Positions 39,210 to 51,677 of a stretch of DNA of 64,000 nucleotides are shown here, piece by piece. Source of the DNA: Ascoidea rubescens DSM 1968 (lineage: Eukaryota; Ascomycota; Saccharomycetes; Ascoideales; Ascoideaceae); the NCBI RefSeq assembly GCF_001661345.1, contig NW_017962931.1:124001-188000 (forward strand), in the 5' to 3' direction. Position 1 is the stretch's first letter. Each line of letters begins with the position of its first letter. A model generated the notes under the pieces. It saw nothing but the letters and a program-made list of their open reading frames with translations. It made no database searches and was not told the DNA's origin. The position numbers were made by a program, and so were the translations under genes.

Positions 39210-39854
39210 ATGGCTCTCACTGTGAATAACTATAACAACTATAATTCTCACGCCAACCTTAACAATGGAGGTGGCTTTTGGTCAAAAGTCACATCTAAAA
39301 TCTCCACACAGCACCTTTCATCGTCAGAAAAAGATGGCAGGACCGAAATTGACACTGTTATCCACAAAGCTATGGTCAAATACTACCTCAACTCCCAGGT
39401 GCCTATTCCTCTGTGGCTCGATGACCAAAACGCCAGAGCACAGCAAAGACAAATGAAGAGATTCAATACTCCAAACACCGCCAACAGCTCTTACGCCAAT
39501 AGCAGCAGCAGCAACTATCCCAATAGCAATGCCAATAGCAGACTTGCCATCAACGAGGGAAATGACGAACCTCTTCCCAGAATCAAACCCATCACAAGAA
39601 AACAAACAAAAGCCTCGGCCTCGCTCCAGGACTTGTACAAACAAAATACCAACTCCTCTCACTCGTCGCTCTCCAACATCAGCAATGCAAACCAGTACTC
39701 AAACTACAACAGAGGCACTACCAGAAACAACAGCTTTCCCAGCTCCTCCTCTTTAAACACTGGCGACAGCAACCCCAAGAGGGACATCATGGCTGCCAGA
39801 TTCAAAGAGAAGTTCAGAACCCAGGGCAAAACAAACACTTTTTCGTTGAACTGA
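39210..39854 (+). CDS. MSO1: Sec1-binding exocytosis protein Mso1
   Basis: 214 aa from ATG 39210 (M-A-L-T-V-N-N-Y); the open frame upstream has no ATG. The conserved Mso1 block is at about residues 22-75: G-F-W-S-K-V-T-S-K-I-S, then S-E-K-D-G-R-T-E-I-D-T-V-I-H-K-A-M-V-K-Y-Y and I-P-x-W-L-D-D. The rest is Ser/Asn-rich and disordered, with a C-terminal A-A-R-F-K-E-K-F-R-T-Q-G-K. Mso1 binds Sec1 and membranes and helps SNARE assembly at exocytic sites. The gene is more GC-rich than its neighbours. Its one in-frame CTG codon sits just before W-L-D-D. Confidence 0.85.
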   Translation: MALTVNNYNNYNSHANLNNGGGFWSKVTSKISTQHLSSSEKDGRTEIDTVIHKAMVKYYLNSQVPIPLWLDDQNARAQQRQMKRFNTPNTANSSYANSSSSNYPNSNANSRLAINEGNDEPLPRIKPITRKQTKASASLQDLYKQNTNSSHSSLSNISNANQYSNYNRGTTRNNSFPSSSSLNTGDSNPKRDIMAARFKEKFRTQGKTNTFSLN

Positions 39855-40427
39855 GCTGTTATTGCTCACTCACCGGCCCAGCTTGTGAGAATGTCCTTTT
39901 CTAGCTATTTTTAAACTGCTCCAGGGTTGGGTGTGCTTCAATTGGCCGATTTTCGAAAAGAAGCTCTCTTCTTCGCCCTCCATTCCCAATTTGGAAGTCT
40001 CGATATAAACAATCTTTCACTTCACCTATCTCTTTTACCATCATATTCCCGTATCTCTTATTCCTTTTACTCTTTATCGGTTCTATTTATTCTGCTCATT
40101 TCATCTCATCTGTCTAATTATTCCTTTAAGCTTTCAATTTTAATTCCAATCCTGTTTCTACTCATCTTTCACCATAAAATACTCATTATTCATTTTTCAT
40201 TATTTACTGTTCACTGTTCACTGTTCTTTGTTCATTATCCGCTGTTCACTAATTATTTCTTTCTTTTTTATTTTTTATTCTTCTTCTTCTTCTTCACTAG
40301 GAAATAAACAAAAAAAAAATATTAATAAACGCTGTCTTTAATTTTACCTACCTAATTTGCCCTGGTTGTTTTGCTCATATTATTACAAATCTATTTCAAA
40401 TTACTTTCAATACAAAGCGCTGAGAAA
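39855..40427. promoter_or_regulatory. MSO1 3' flank and promoter of the SANT-like gene
   Basis: About 570 bases, pyrimidine-rich on the plus strand from 40010 to 40300 (TTCACTGTTCACTG and CTTCTTCTT repeats). An open frame runs through it but is low complexity. Confidence 0.5.
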
Positions 40428-42449
40428 ATGTCTACTGAAACTTCATTTGAAAAAAATTTAAATCAAAAGTTGCTCAATTTAATCGATCCAATTGATCCAA
40501 TCAACTCAATTGATTGTTTTTCTTATAACAAATTAACAACAAATTCTAATATATATAATCGACAGAATCGACAGAATCTCAGAAAGAAAAATTTAGTTCA
40601 TTTCCAAAATATCAACCAAAATATCAATACTAATACTAATCCTAATGATCAATACATTGACCAATATTTCAATCAATACAACAACAACCAATTGATTAAT
40701 TCAAATAATTATTATCAATCTTTATCAATAAACAACGCTAATAATTCAATTAACAACTCAATTGAAAATTTTAATCCACTATTAAACTCAATTTATAATA
40801 GCAATCACCTAACCGCCAATACAAATGGGATCAACAATATCAATAATATCAATAATTTAAACAATATTAATAACTATGCAACAAATTTTAACGGGTTTTC
40901 CTCTCTGAATTCTATTATCAATGAGCCATCTCCCATAACGTTAGATAACAACACTTCATTATCGATAAATAAAGATAATTACACTTTTCAAAATCTTTTT
41001 GATTTTAACAATAACAATCATAACAATAACAACAATCATACCAACCACATCAGCAATATTAATAACACCGACTCTTTTAATATTTCGAATATTAACCAAT
41101 TTAGTAATCACATTGACTCAATTGATATTAATTTAAATCAAATTAACATTAATAATAATCTTGCAAATATAACCACTTTCAATTCCCTCAATCCTGATTT
41201 AAGCGCTAGTATCAACAATCATGATCCTATTCAAAATAACCAAAATAACATCAATAAAGAAATCAAAATGGAAATTAATAATGAATTAGATACAAACTTT
41301 AATAATGTTTATAATAACAACAATAATAACCAAAATTATTATCATGCCTATTACCAAAATCAAAAAGAATGTATTAAAACCGTTAATGATACATTATCTA
41401 ATTCCAAATCTGGTAAAATCAAAAACCAAAAATTACATAATATAAAACCAAACAAACCAACAAGCTTGTTTTCACATATTAATGATAATAATGAAAACAA
41501 AAATTATAAAAATTTCATTACAAAGGATAATGCTGAAAATAATAACATTTCTAACGATATTATTCATAAAGATTCCTATGATTATAACAATAATACCAAT
41601 TTAAATATCCCAAGATCTGCTGGAAGCTATTCAGATATAAAATTCAAATTCTACTCACAATCTTCATCAATCCCAAAAAACTTCAATATTAACAATTTAT
41701 CGGAAAATAATGAAGAATCCCCCTTCAAAATTATTAATTTTACAAATGAAACTGCTCCTAATTATAGTAATAATGATGAAAATAATGATTATGATAATAA
41801 AAAGAAAGATTTAAAAATATCTCAAAAAAGGCAAAGATCTTATTCAAGCAATTTAGATATAAAAAGTTACCAAAGACCCGCAAAAAAGAAACAAAAGTTT
41901 ATTGTAAATTCTTTAAGTTCTTTAAATTTATCAAAATCTTTTAATCCATCTTTAAACACAGCGTCATCAAATGACTTTCCAAGCACAATTGGATCAATCA
42001 AATCCTCTTCATCTACTTTTGCTTCAACTCCAAAGTCAAGACATTCTCGTTGGACTAAAGCTGATGATGATTTATTAATTTACTACAAGGAACAAAAAAA
42101 TTATTCGTGGAGAGAAATATCTTTAAATTTAAACAATAAATATACTTGGCAATCAATTCAAATGAGATATTTAAGAACTCATAAAAATAGATTCAAAAAT
42201 TGGACCGTCGATGATCTAAAGATTCTAAAAGAAATTATTAACGATGATTGGAACAATAGGTTTAAGAGAATCCATGAAAAATTCAATCGCTCAAGCAAGT
42301 TTCATTTTTCCATGGACAAATTAAAAAATAAATTAATCTCTATTAATGAAAAAAAATTTTTAAATATCCAAAATGATAAAGTGGATAAAGTTTTATTAAC
42401 TTTCAATGAGACTGAAAAGTTTTTGTTGCTACAATATGGTCGAACCTAA
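40428..42449 (+). CDS. Asn-rich protein with C-terminal SANT/Myb-like domain, putative DNA-binding regulator
   Basis: 673 aa from ATG 40428 (M-S-T-E-T-S-F-E-K). The first 500 residues are mainly Asn with Ile/Ser, probably disordered. A basic patch (Q-R-P-A-K-K-K-Q-K, about residue 486) could be a nuclear signal. About residues 536-640 hold S-R-W-T-K-A-D-D-D-L-L-I-Y-Y-K, then Y-S-W-R-E-I-S, W-Q-S-I-Q-M-R-Y-L-R-T-H-K and W-T-V-D-D-L-K-I-L-K-E-I. The spaced Trp residues and helices look like one full SANT/Myb repeat and a second partial one. I cannot tie it to a named yeast gene. It is convergent with the XlnR-like regulator. Confidence 0.75.
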   Translation: MSTETSFEKNLNQKLLNLIDPIDPINSIDCFSYNKLTTNSNIYNRQNRQNLRKKNLVHFQNINQNINTNTNPNDQYIDQYFNQYNNNQLINSNNYYQSLSINNANNSINNSIENFNPLLNSIYNSNHLTANTNGINNINNINNLNNINNYATNFNGFSSLNSIINEPSPITLDNNTSLSINKDNYTFQNLFDFNNNNHNNNNNHTNHISNINNTDSFNISNINQFSNHIDSIDINLNQININNNLANITTFNSLNPDLSASINNHDPIQNNQNNINKEIKMEINNELDTNFNNVYNNNNNNQNYYHAYYQNQKECIKTVNDTLSNSKSGKIKNQKLHNIKPNKPTSLFSHINDNNENKNYKNFITKDNAENNNISNDIIHKDSYDYNNNTNLNIPRSAGSYSDIKFKFYSQSSSIPKNFNINNLSENNEESPFKIINFTNETAPNYSNNDENNDYDNKKKDLKISQKRQRSYSSNLDIKSYQRPAKKKQKFIVNSLSSLNLSKSFNPSLNTASSNDFPSTIGSIKSSSSTFASTPKSRHSRWTKADDDLLIYYKEQKNYSWREISLNLNNKYTWQSIQMRYLRTHKNRFKNWTVDDLKILKEIINDDWNNRFKRIHEKFNRSSKFHFSMDKLKNKLISINEKKFLNIQNDKVDKVLLTFNETEKFLLLQYGRT

Positions 42450-42886
42450 AGAACTGATAAATTAATTTTATTTTGTTTATTTTTTAACCTGGCTTAATTT
42501 TTATTTTTATTTTTGTTGCTATTGCTGTTGTCGCTTGCTAGGTTGGATTATTAATATTAAGCTACTTATACCCATATAGATCGATTAAACTCTACAAAAA
42601 TCGGTAAAACTATAGATAATTTAAATTTATTGTATGTAAAATGAATGTTAATAAATACGTATTCATAGAATTCATAAAAGAAAAAAAAATTTAAAATATA
42701 TTAATAAAACGAAATAAAATAGATGATAGTAATAATATGATATGTTTTACAAAAGAGAACTGAAACAAAAAAGAAAAAAAAAAAATAACAAAAAAAAACA
42801 AAAAATAACAAAAAATAACAAAAAATAACAAAAAATAACAAAAAATAACAAAAATTGTATAATATGAACAATGGAAAATTTTTTAT
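42450..42886. other. Convergent AT-rich 3' spacer
   Basis: About 440 bases between two convergent genes, with an A-rich 10-base tandem repeat (42781-42850). No gene seen. Confidence 0.6.
42781..42850 (+). repeat. 10-base AAAAATAACA tandem repeat
   Basis: Seven near-perfect decamer copies, the second with extra A. Confidence 0.85.
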
Positions 42887-45128
42887 TTAAATACCTAAAC
42901 CAAAACCATTATGACTCCATGAATATGATGACAAGGCTCTATTCCGCTTGGTTTTATTTTTTTCAAGTTGTTCACGATAATCATTTAACATTACCAAATT
43001 ATCGGCATCCCTCATTGCTTCTCTTAAACAATTCCTCATCATCCTTAAAAACTCGGTTGGGAGTGCAACCATTAAACTTTCGATGCAATTAATCAATATG
43101 TTGATTCCTGGTCGAACTTTTTTAACAAGCTGGACGTATCTGCTATGATCAGTTTGATTTAATATCCTCAAGTTGTCAAGACCACCCCAAAATAAGTAAA
43201 ATTGAAGAATAAAAGTATGAGATCTCATTCTCGAATCAAATTCGAACAATAATGCAAGGTATTTCAAGCCCTCATTATACCATCTTAGTTCTTGGGTTTC
43301 TTTTGTTTTTAAATCCAAATCCTTTTTTTCATTTTTGTAGGAATTTTTATTTAAAAATTCGTCTAGCTCAAAGGCACCAAGGTTTTGTGTAATAAAATAA
43401 TCTGCAACCACACAAATGGCACTGGCATAATAAAAATCAACCATACTAGTTTCTTTTAAAGTATCCAAACCTTTTCTGTATGTTTTGAGGTGATCAAAGA
43501 GTTGGTTTTTATAATTTGTAAGGTTATCATCTTGTCCACTTCCCTTTTCTAATAGTCCTTTATCAATTTTACTCAAAACAAAAAATTTAAAGTCGACTAT
43601 GCCACCCATTATCATGTACAATGGAAATAACCAACCAAAGACGCCTGGTTTAACGACACTGAAACATATGCCTATTGGTCTTTTCTGAAACTCTTCTGGT
43701 GGGAAGCTGTTGGGGAAATCTTCGTTTATCATCCAAAGTTTTTCATCACAAGCATGGTATAATTCCATGCAATCTCGATCTTGAATCATCATGGGTTTAT
43801 TTAAAGACAAAGAATGATGTCTATCGAGAATATATAAAGTCCACCAAACTCTTCTTCTTTCTTCTCTAATTATTTCAGTAGCGCCGATCGAAGAATTTTC
43901 TGATTTTTTCACGAGAGTAAAATTATCCTTATCAACCTCTATTTCGACTTCATCTCTTGGTAATTCTTTATTTAACTGCATAGCTTGAGCCAATACTATT
44001 GAATTTTTAAGGAGTAAAACAGACTCTGCAAAGGAAGAGATATTGGGAGCAATTGGATGAAGAACTATTAGTGTCATTACATCATCGATTGTTTTTATTA
44101 TATCTACGGAATTTGAGGATATTTGAAGTTCAGGATCCAAGTATTCTGGGCATAAAGTCTTTTTAGCTATATTGAAAAAGCCCGAAATTACCTGACTTCT
44201 TTTTCTTCCAATTAAAAGAGGATGCTGAAGATCGTAAGAGGCACATGCCATAATCGAGGCGAGTAGTGAGACCGAAGATAATCTGTATTGTTTTTCTTCT
44301 TCAGCAATGTTGACTAAGAAATCTCTTGGTCTTAGCATTGGAGTGACTTTTAATACTGGTCCAGGTTCCGAGAAGTAGTGTTCAAGTAGTTCATTAGCTA
44401 GGTCAATAGGGATGTTGACGCTTTCTAGTACTGAGACAAAATTGAGTAGGCATTTATATTTAACTTGTTCGTATGCTTTAGAAAGAGATTGAAAAAGCGC
44501 TGCAGAGCGACGAAGAGAGTTGATGCTATTTGAGATCATTGGATAAAGAGCTCTTTGACCGATTGCGTAAGAATTTGTTTGGTTTAGTAGTTCAGTTAAT
44601 CTTGGAGATAGCTTTACATTTTGTTTTTTGAGTTGATCTTGGATTTGGTTTGGGAATTGAAAATGGAATTGTGTTTGGAAATGAGATTGGTTTTGTTTTT
44701 GAAGAATGAGTTGGTTTGTATTTGACAGATGGGAGAGAATGAGTTGGTTTTGGAGTTGATTTTGGAGTTGATCTTGAAGTTGATTTTGGAATTGGTTTTG
44801 GAATGGATTTGTAAGGTTATTTTGGAATTGAATTTGGTTTTGAATTTGAGTAGAAAGATTATTAACGGCATTAAAAGTCAAAGCGTTATAGTTATCAATT
44901 TTTTTGATTGAGTTGGATGTAACATCTGGTAATAAGTTCAATGATTCAGTATTAATGAGGTTACTGCTAGGTACTGGAGTCATATCATTCAAGTTATTTA
45001 GGTTGTTCAAGTTATTTAAGTTATTTAAGTTGTTTAAGTTGTTTAAGACATTTAAATTATTTAAATTATTTAAAGTGTTTAAAGTATTTATGTTATTTAA
45101 GTTATTTATGCTAGTTATGTTATTGTCA

Positions 45129-45183
<55 letters not shown>

Positions 45184-46552
45184 CGATGAAGGTATCTTGA
45201 TGACCAGATGAAGATGTATCGCCATTTTCAGTTGAGGGATAAGTTGTTGAAGACATAGGACTTACAACAGCTCCAGGGATGAGGGAAGATAGAGAACCTA
45301 TGTTGGAGATATAACAGTTGAATTGGTTTTTGTTATTTTGATGAGTTTCAATATTGGCTAGATGAGTTAGGTTGAAATTACTAGAATGTTTGAGAGTTAT
45401 ATTTGCCACCTGGGGTATATTATTGTGAGTTCTATTGGTATTATTTCCATTGTTATTACTATCACTGCCACTGTCACTGTCGCTATCAACATTATAGTTA
45501 GTACTGTTCTTATTATTATCTATGGTGCTAATTTGAGTGGTTTGGTTAATCTCGTTGATCTCGTTGATAGGATTGATTTCGGTGATTGGATCAAATGGAT
45601 TTGTGATGGATTCAATGTTATTGGTATTGCTTATATTACCGATATTTATATCGTTTATATTATTTATATTTATCACATTTGCATTATTTAATTGTGCGAT
45701 TTGATCAGTATTATCAGGATTATTTGGTTGATCAAATGAAGACAGGTTTTTGAGCAGAAACTGGTTATCCAGATTCAAAGGGTTGAAGAGCAGGGCATTT
45801 TGAGAGAAATCCAGATTGGTTGTTAGCTGAATATTGTTGATGAGAGAGTCAGTAGTATTTGTTTTTGTATTACGATTATGGGGATTGTTATAAGAAGCAG
45901 CAAAATTTTTTTTTGACTTTCTCTTTTTTGGTTCTTTTGGATATTTGTCGCTAGCCCTTCCTCTTTTTTTTTCACATCGTAGGTAAGTGCAGGGACGATT
46001 TGCTTTGAAACATTTTCCACAGGGGGATTCACCATTGCATTTGGTTCTTTTCAAGTTGCAGTTATCACAGGCTCTCTTTGTTCTTTGTTTGCGCACCTTT
46101 TCGTTAGAATTGACAAGAGCAAAGTCGATTTGGTTAGGAAGAACACCAAGACGAGAAGAGGCTACGGAGTCCACGTTATTTATAGCAGCAGGATTGGCAG
46201 TGGTGGAAGCAGGGGGATTGGGAGTGTGTGTGTCTGAGGAAGCAAGACTGGACGAGGGAAGCAACATCTCAGAGGGAAGGGAGCTGTGGGTGTGGGCAGC
46301 AGAAGAAGATGGAGAAATAGAGGAAGAGTTGGTGTTGTAGTGTAAGACATTCAGATTGTGGTAGTTTTTTGGGTTCAAAAGAGCAAAAGGCAGGTTCTGG
46401 AGCAATCCCCCGGAAACCAGGCTGGTTTTTGTGGGAGAGGTAGAGGACAGAGAGCACTCTGGAGAAAGAGCAGCAGTATTGGCGAGACCTTTTTTGTTGT
46501 TATTGTTGTTGTTACTGGAGAGGTTGTGGAGGTTTTTGAGGGCAGAAACCAT
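42887..46552 (-). CDS. Zn2Cys6 transcription factor of the XlnR/Xyr1 type
   Basis: 1221 aa from ATG 46552. The Zn2Cys6 cluster is at C162, C165, C172, C178, C181 and C188 within R-A-C-D-N-C-N-L-K-R-T-K-C, followed by Y-L-R-C-E-K-K-R-G-R-A-S-D-K. That linker is very close to filamentous-fungal XlnR (E-R-K-K-R-G-K-A-S-K-K). The fungal transcription-factor domain (about 700-1060) includes R-R-R-V-W-W-T-L-Y-I-L-D-R-H near residue 900. The middle is Asn-rich, with N-L-N-N-L repeats encoded by 9-base TTATTTAAG units (44990-45100). In related fungi XlnR/Xyr1 controls xylan and pentose use; targets here are unknown. The 5' end is GC-rich and uses CTG codons more than other genes. Confidence 0.85.
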
Positions 46553-47258
46553 TCCCCGTAGCACAGGTTTGGAAGGAAATACAGATAGCAGGAGAAGCGG
46601 AAGAAGCAGAGGCAGCAGCAGGCAGTGTGCAGGAAGATGGGCAGTGGGCGAGAATATGGTACCAGAGGACGCAGAGGAAGGAGCAGCACAGGCTGTTGGC
46701 TCAAGTTGTTACTGGGACTGTTTGCAAAGGGTTCAGGAGCTGGATGTGAAATATCGGGAAAGAAGAGGGTTCAGCAAAGGATCAGCTCAGGGAAACTCTC
46801 CAAACTGCTTTAGACTTTGGGTTTTTCCTGGAGCTGTTTTTCCTGTGCTCGCAGCCAATCCAGCACAGGCCCAGTAAAAGAAACAGTAATCAATGGCTTC
46901 TGAACAAAAGAAACAAGCTTATTATGCTTATTATGCTTATTATGCTTGTTTTCCAGTGCTCAAACAATGCACCGTAACCGTTTCTCCGTTTCCTGAGTTT
47001 ATAAGACAAGGCAAGACAGGATATGATATAATGTGATATGATATAATATATGAAAAATGATTAACCAACCAACATATCTTGTCAATAAATATAATAATAA
47101 CGATATCCAATGATAATTATGTAACTGAAACTTTAAAAAAGCTTAAAATAAAAAGTAAAATATAAAACTCAGTGAAAATAAACTACAAATCAAATCAACA
47201 ATTAAAAAAAAAACAATTAAAATAAAAATAAAAATAAAAATCCAGTGGTTATTACTTA
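46553..47258. promoter_or_regulatory. XlnR-like promoter and UNC13-like 3' flank
   Basis: 46553-46880 is GC-rich and purine-rich on the plus strand, with the CTGCCTCTGCT core on the minus strand (46605-46615). A 9-base TTATGCTTA repeat occurs three times near 46918-46950. From 47000 it is AT-rich. A long plus-strand frame over 46431-46877 is antisense and has no ATG-led conservation. Confidence 0.5.
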
Positions 47259-47602
47259 TTAATAATTACGTCTTTGAGATATGGCTTTTGCTAATTTTTC
47301 TGAATGAATTCCATTTGCCAATTCTTCTCTTTGGTCAATTCTTCCCGCAACATAACATTTGCCATACTCTCCCTTCGTAATTAATATCCTCAACAAAATA
47401 TTTTCTTTTGAAATATACGAAATAATAGATTTGGCCTTTTTGGCCTCATTTTCGGTTTCTTTTCTAGCTCTGGCACTACCATTAGCCATAACTGTTTTGG
47501 ACCTTGCAATAGTACCGGCTCTAGTTAACTTTCTCCCAAATCTTCCCTGTTTAGATCCTCTAGCAATATTTCTATTTCTATTTCCATTGCCATTTCTATT
47601 TC

Positions 47603-47651
<49 letters not shown>

Positions 47652-50600
47652 ACCATTACTGCTGTTAGCACCATTACTGCTATTATTACTGTCATTGATA
47701 TCAAAATAATTCCTCTCAGTCAACTCTTTTAGAACTTCTTCACTTAGTCCTTCTACCTCTTTGATGATCTCATCGGCTCCACTATCATAATTTATCGGAA
47801 TCAAAAATAATAATTGGTATTTGGCACTCCCTTTCAACTCCTTTAATGGTGGCCCATCCCCATCATTATAAAAAAATGAACACAATGAATCTAACCACGA
47901 AAAAATCGTATCTATCTCATTCATAGTCAACGCTCTAGTATTCTTTCCTATCTTTGCAATTTGATTCGATAGAATTTTCCATTTAAATCCTCCCGAAATT
48001 TTATCCTTCAATAAATAATTCTTCACACTATTTAACGATGGCAACAATAATTCATCTGCTGATGTCAATACAACCTCCCACGTTTCAACCATAACTTTTA
48101 ATAACAACTCATGCGTTAATGATGTGGCTAATATTGATAAATTTGCATTCAAATAATCTCCTAATATATCCATAGCTGAATCGTCTGTTGGTCTTAATGA
48201 CTCATTACTACCACAAAATATCTTCAAGTTATCTCTTGAAAATGCAAACGAAATAAACGTCGAAAATTTGCTAACCATCAATTTAGCTATTCTGTCTCTT
48301 GTTCGAGCAATCGATCGAAACGCCTTACCAAGACAAAACAATGCATCTATTCGTTCGCTTTCCATCGATATCTCCAATAGTAATTTCCCACCTTGTGCAA
48401 ACTCAACCCAAATCTCTTGTGGTAATCCATCATCATCATATCTCGATGGCTCTAATTGGAATTCAGCTCTTCCAATAATATCCGGTGCTGATGAATAATC
48501 CCAAATCGTAGCAAATAAATATCCCATACTACCCGCAGGAACTGCTAATTCGAATTCTTCATCCCACTCGGGATTAAAATCTTCTTTAATAAGTTTAGTT
48601 TTACAAATCTGTCTTCTTTCAATAGCATCGTAAATTGAAACAGTGGTATCTGGTAATGAATTGGGTTTATTGCTTCGCAAATTTTCTGCTTTCAACACTC
48701 GGACCGTAAATAAATGCCCCTTGATTCTATCATCATAATTCGTTTCATTTTCTTTGATTATTTGAGACATGGATTCAGGATTAATTTGCTCATCCAATTT
48801 GTTAATATTATCTAACATTGCTTGCAAATTGTTTAATGCAACACACGTTCTTTCTTTAAATTGATAAGGATTTGGCGGCTCAACTTTTTTGCTTGAAACA
48901 GCGGCTTTGAATTGATTGAAAAATCGATTTGTTGAACTCTCTTCCTCATTTGGTAAACTTGAATTGGATAAATTGGTTGCATTTATATTTTGGTTCACTG
49001 AAATCTCCCTCAAATCTTCAACAACCATATTAAATAATAAATTCGAGTAATAAATTAATCCATCAGAAATAACCTTTACAAAGTTTGTAATCAATACAGC
49101 TTCTTGATACTTGTTTTGCCAACCTAAATCTCGAACTGAATTGATCAATTGGTTCAACATTTTAAAAATCATAATAACCGAAAAACTGACTTTATTCGTT
49201 GAACTATCAGGATTATTTTCATTATTCAGGTCAAACTGATCTTTTAGTTCTTCTTTTTCTTCTATAGTTAACGATTCTTTGTTTTCAATAGTTGGCTTTG
49301 ACTCTAATTGAAAATTATCCTCATTAAATGCATTTTGGATTAATGTTGGAACTCTTTCAGCACTTGAATTGACAAAATCCAATGCATATTTAAAAAGATA
49401 GTTTTCAATATCAAATGGAAATTTGCGCTTTGGATTTTCCATCACTTGAAAATAGATACTTCTTATTTCCGATAAATTTTTATAAAGTTCTATAGCATCG
49501 GAAAAAACAATTTCATCTTTATTAGTATTCCTTTCAATGTGATCTATAATGGTTTTGGCATCATTTGAAAAGGCAGACAAAAATTGAGAAGCTATAAAAG
49601 TACTTCTATATAAATTATCTAGTAGAGGTTTTTTGTACTTTAATTGGACAGTTTGAATAATTGAAATGATTTCAGTTGCCACTGAATTGAGATGGTCAAA
49701 TTTTGCAGATTGATCCCTGGGAATAATTGATAGGATTTCTCTATATTTTTGGATTGTTGCTTCAGCTAAAGTGATTTTAAATGTCTTTAACCATTTTTTG
49801 GGGAATTTTGAGTTTCGAATTTTAATAAAACAAGAATCTAATAATAAAATTTTGTAAAAAGTTGTAAAGCTACCAAATTTAGGGTAATCAAAAATGTTTG
49901 AAAGACATTCTTTAATACTTTCCATGTCGTTTGTATAACTCATGAATAGATTTTTTAGCCAAACATCTCTGTCTGGATGTGGCCAAGTTATTGGGTCCAA
50001 TTCGAAACCAGCCAGAGAGGATATTCTTTCACAAATACTGTACAAGTCTCTTGCAATATCTAAATAATTTGAAGCCGGAGACATATTCAAGACAGTATTA
50101 TGGCAAGCGGTATAAATCAACGAGCATCTAGTAAAATAGTCGATTCTCCAAAATTTGGATATTTCTTGAAGAAAATCGTAGGAAGTATTTGAGAAAATGT
50201 TATTTAAATCATTGTTTTTAGAGTCATGGTCTATAGAATATTCAATTAATTTTGTAAAGTAAATTTTAATTTTTGAAAACGAATTTGGGATAAAAAGGTT
50301 ATTTTTTGAGTTTAGATATGAGTTTAATTTAGGATCACTTAATTGTTTAATATTTGGGATAAAGATTTTTTTCAATAGATTCGTAACGTTTTCAAATTCT
50401 CTTGATTTCCAAGATTTATAGGATTCTTCATTTTGAAAGTCATTTAGCTGGTAAGAAGAGGAGATGTCATTTGATAAATTGGATAATATTAATTTTAAAT
50501 CATGCTGGATGTATAAATCAATTGGTAAGGATTTTAATTTATCAATTTTCAATTGTAATTCTGTATCATTAAGACCGAAGATTTTTCCGACAAATCTAGC

Positions 50601-51677
50601 AGTTGACATGTCGGATAATTTGTAAGAGGGTTCAACATATCTGACTACTGGGTCTGATAAAGAAGTTGCAGAAGAATATCTTGATAGGGAGTTGTTATTA
50701 TTAGAGTTAACTGGAGATAAATTGTTAGAATTTGTGTGGGATAAAGACGTTGATAAGTTATTATTAGAAGTGTTTTGTTTGTTTATATGTGAAGTGTTGT
50801 TGATATTGTTGTTGGCATTCCACTGATTTAAGCTTAGCTTGATTCTATTGATAATAGATTGTGTATTTTTTTCGTTTGAAAATAAAATTATGAGGATATT
50901 TATTAGAAAAGTCATTTGCTGATCCATATTATCATTATAGTTTTTATTTAAGATTTCCAATTCTTTTGTGACGATTTTTGAATAAGAAAGAATTAAAAAT
51001 TCTGGAGAGGATATGTTTTTAGTATATTTTGGGTCAAAGAGAGAGTTTAATAAAGAGGAAAGACATCTTTTAGTTATTGGATCATTGTAAGGAGGCAGAT
51101 TTTTCTTATCGCCTGCTATGGTAGATCGAATATAATTTTTTAATTTTGGTAGGATATCTTGAGTCAATTTTTTTAATTCAGTTGATGAGTAAATTTTATC
51201 CTTATCTTTTTCTTTATCCGAGAAGGAGAAATGGTCAAAGAGTCTTGAGGTTCTATTTGAAGAAGAGTCATTTGAGGTTGAATTTGAAGATAAACTTGAA
51301 GGTATTATTGACAAACGGTGGGATGTTGAAGGTTTCTTATGATGAGAGTGATGATTAGTTGAAGAATGATTTGAGTTTAAGGTTGATGAATTTGGAAGGA
51401 GTAAATAATCGTTAGTACTATTGGCGGTACTGCTGGCATTGGTATTAGTAGTGTTTAGATTAGCATTATTGATGTTATTGTCATTATCGTTAAATGTTTT
51501 CAAAGGAACTTTGAATCTTGGTTCCGATTTGTAATCATAAACAACAAATTTTAAAACAGAATCAAGGAAATCGTTATCGTCAATTAAATTTGAATCATCA
51601 TGTAGAATAAAATTTTTCAAATCGCTTGTAATTGAAATGGTAGAACTGATACTGGTCAGTCTGTTGATCGATGCCAT
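47259..51677 (-). CDS. C2- and MUN-domain protein, UNC13/Munc13-like
   Basis: 1472 aa, ATG 51677. An Asn/Ser-rich N-terminus is followed by helical MUN/MHD1-like sequence (about 500-700, with F-W-R-I-D-Y-F-T-R-C and L-D-N-L-Y-R-S-T-F-I-A-S-Q-F). A C2 domain (about 987-1106) starts L-F-T-V-R-V-L-K-A-E-N-L and has N-P-E-W-D-E-E-F-E-L and W-D-Y-S-S-A-P-D-I-I-G. An MHD2-like helix (about 1169-1226) and a poly-Asn run with an Arg/Asn/Gly tail (about 1342-1375) follow. The order MHD1-C2-MHD2 fits fungal Munc13 relatives such as S. pombe Ync13 and Git1. Members act in vesicle delivery and cytokinesis or glucose signalling; the exact role here is unknown. I know of no close S. cerevisiae ortholog. 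Confidence 0.8.

Noticed and set aside
39927-40307. 126-codon hydrophobic plus-strand frame before the SANT-like gene
   Set aside because: Reading of a pyrimidine-rich promoter into Leu/Ser/Phe; no conserved motif.
46431-46877. 148-codon plus-strand frame opposite the XlnR-like N-terminus
   Set aside because: Non-ATG start, antisense to a real gene and its purine-rich 5' flank, low complexity, no domain.
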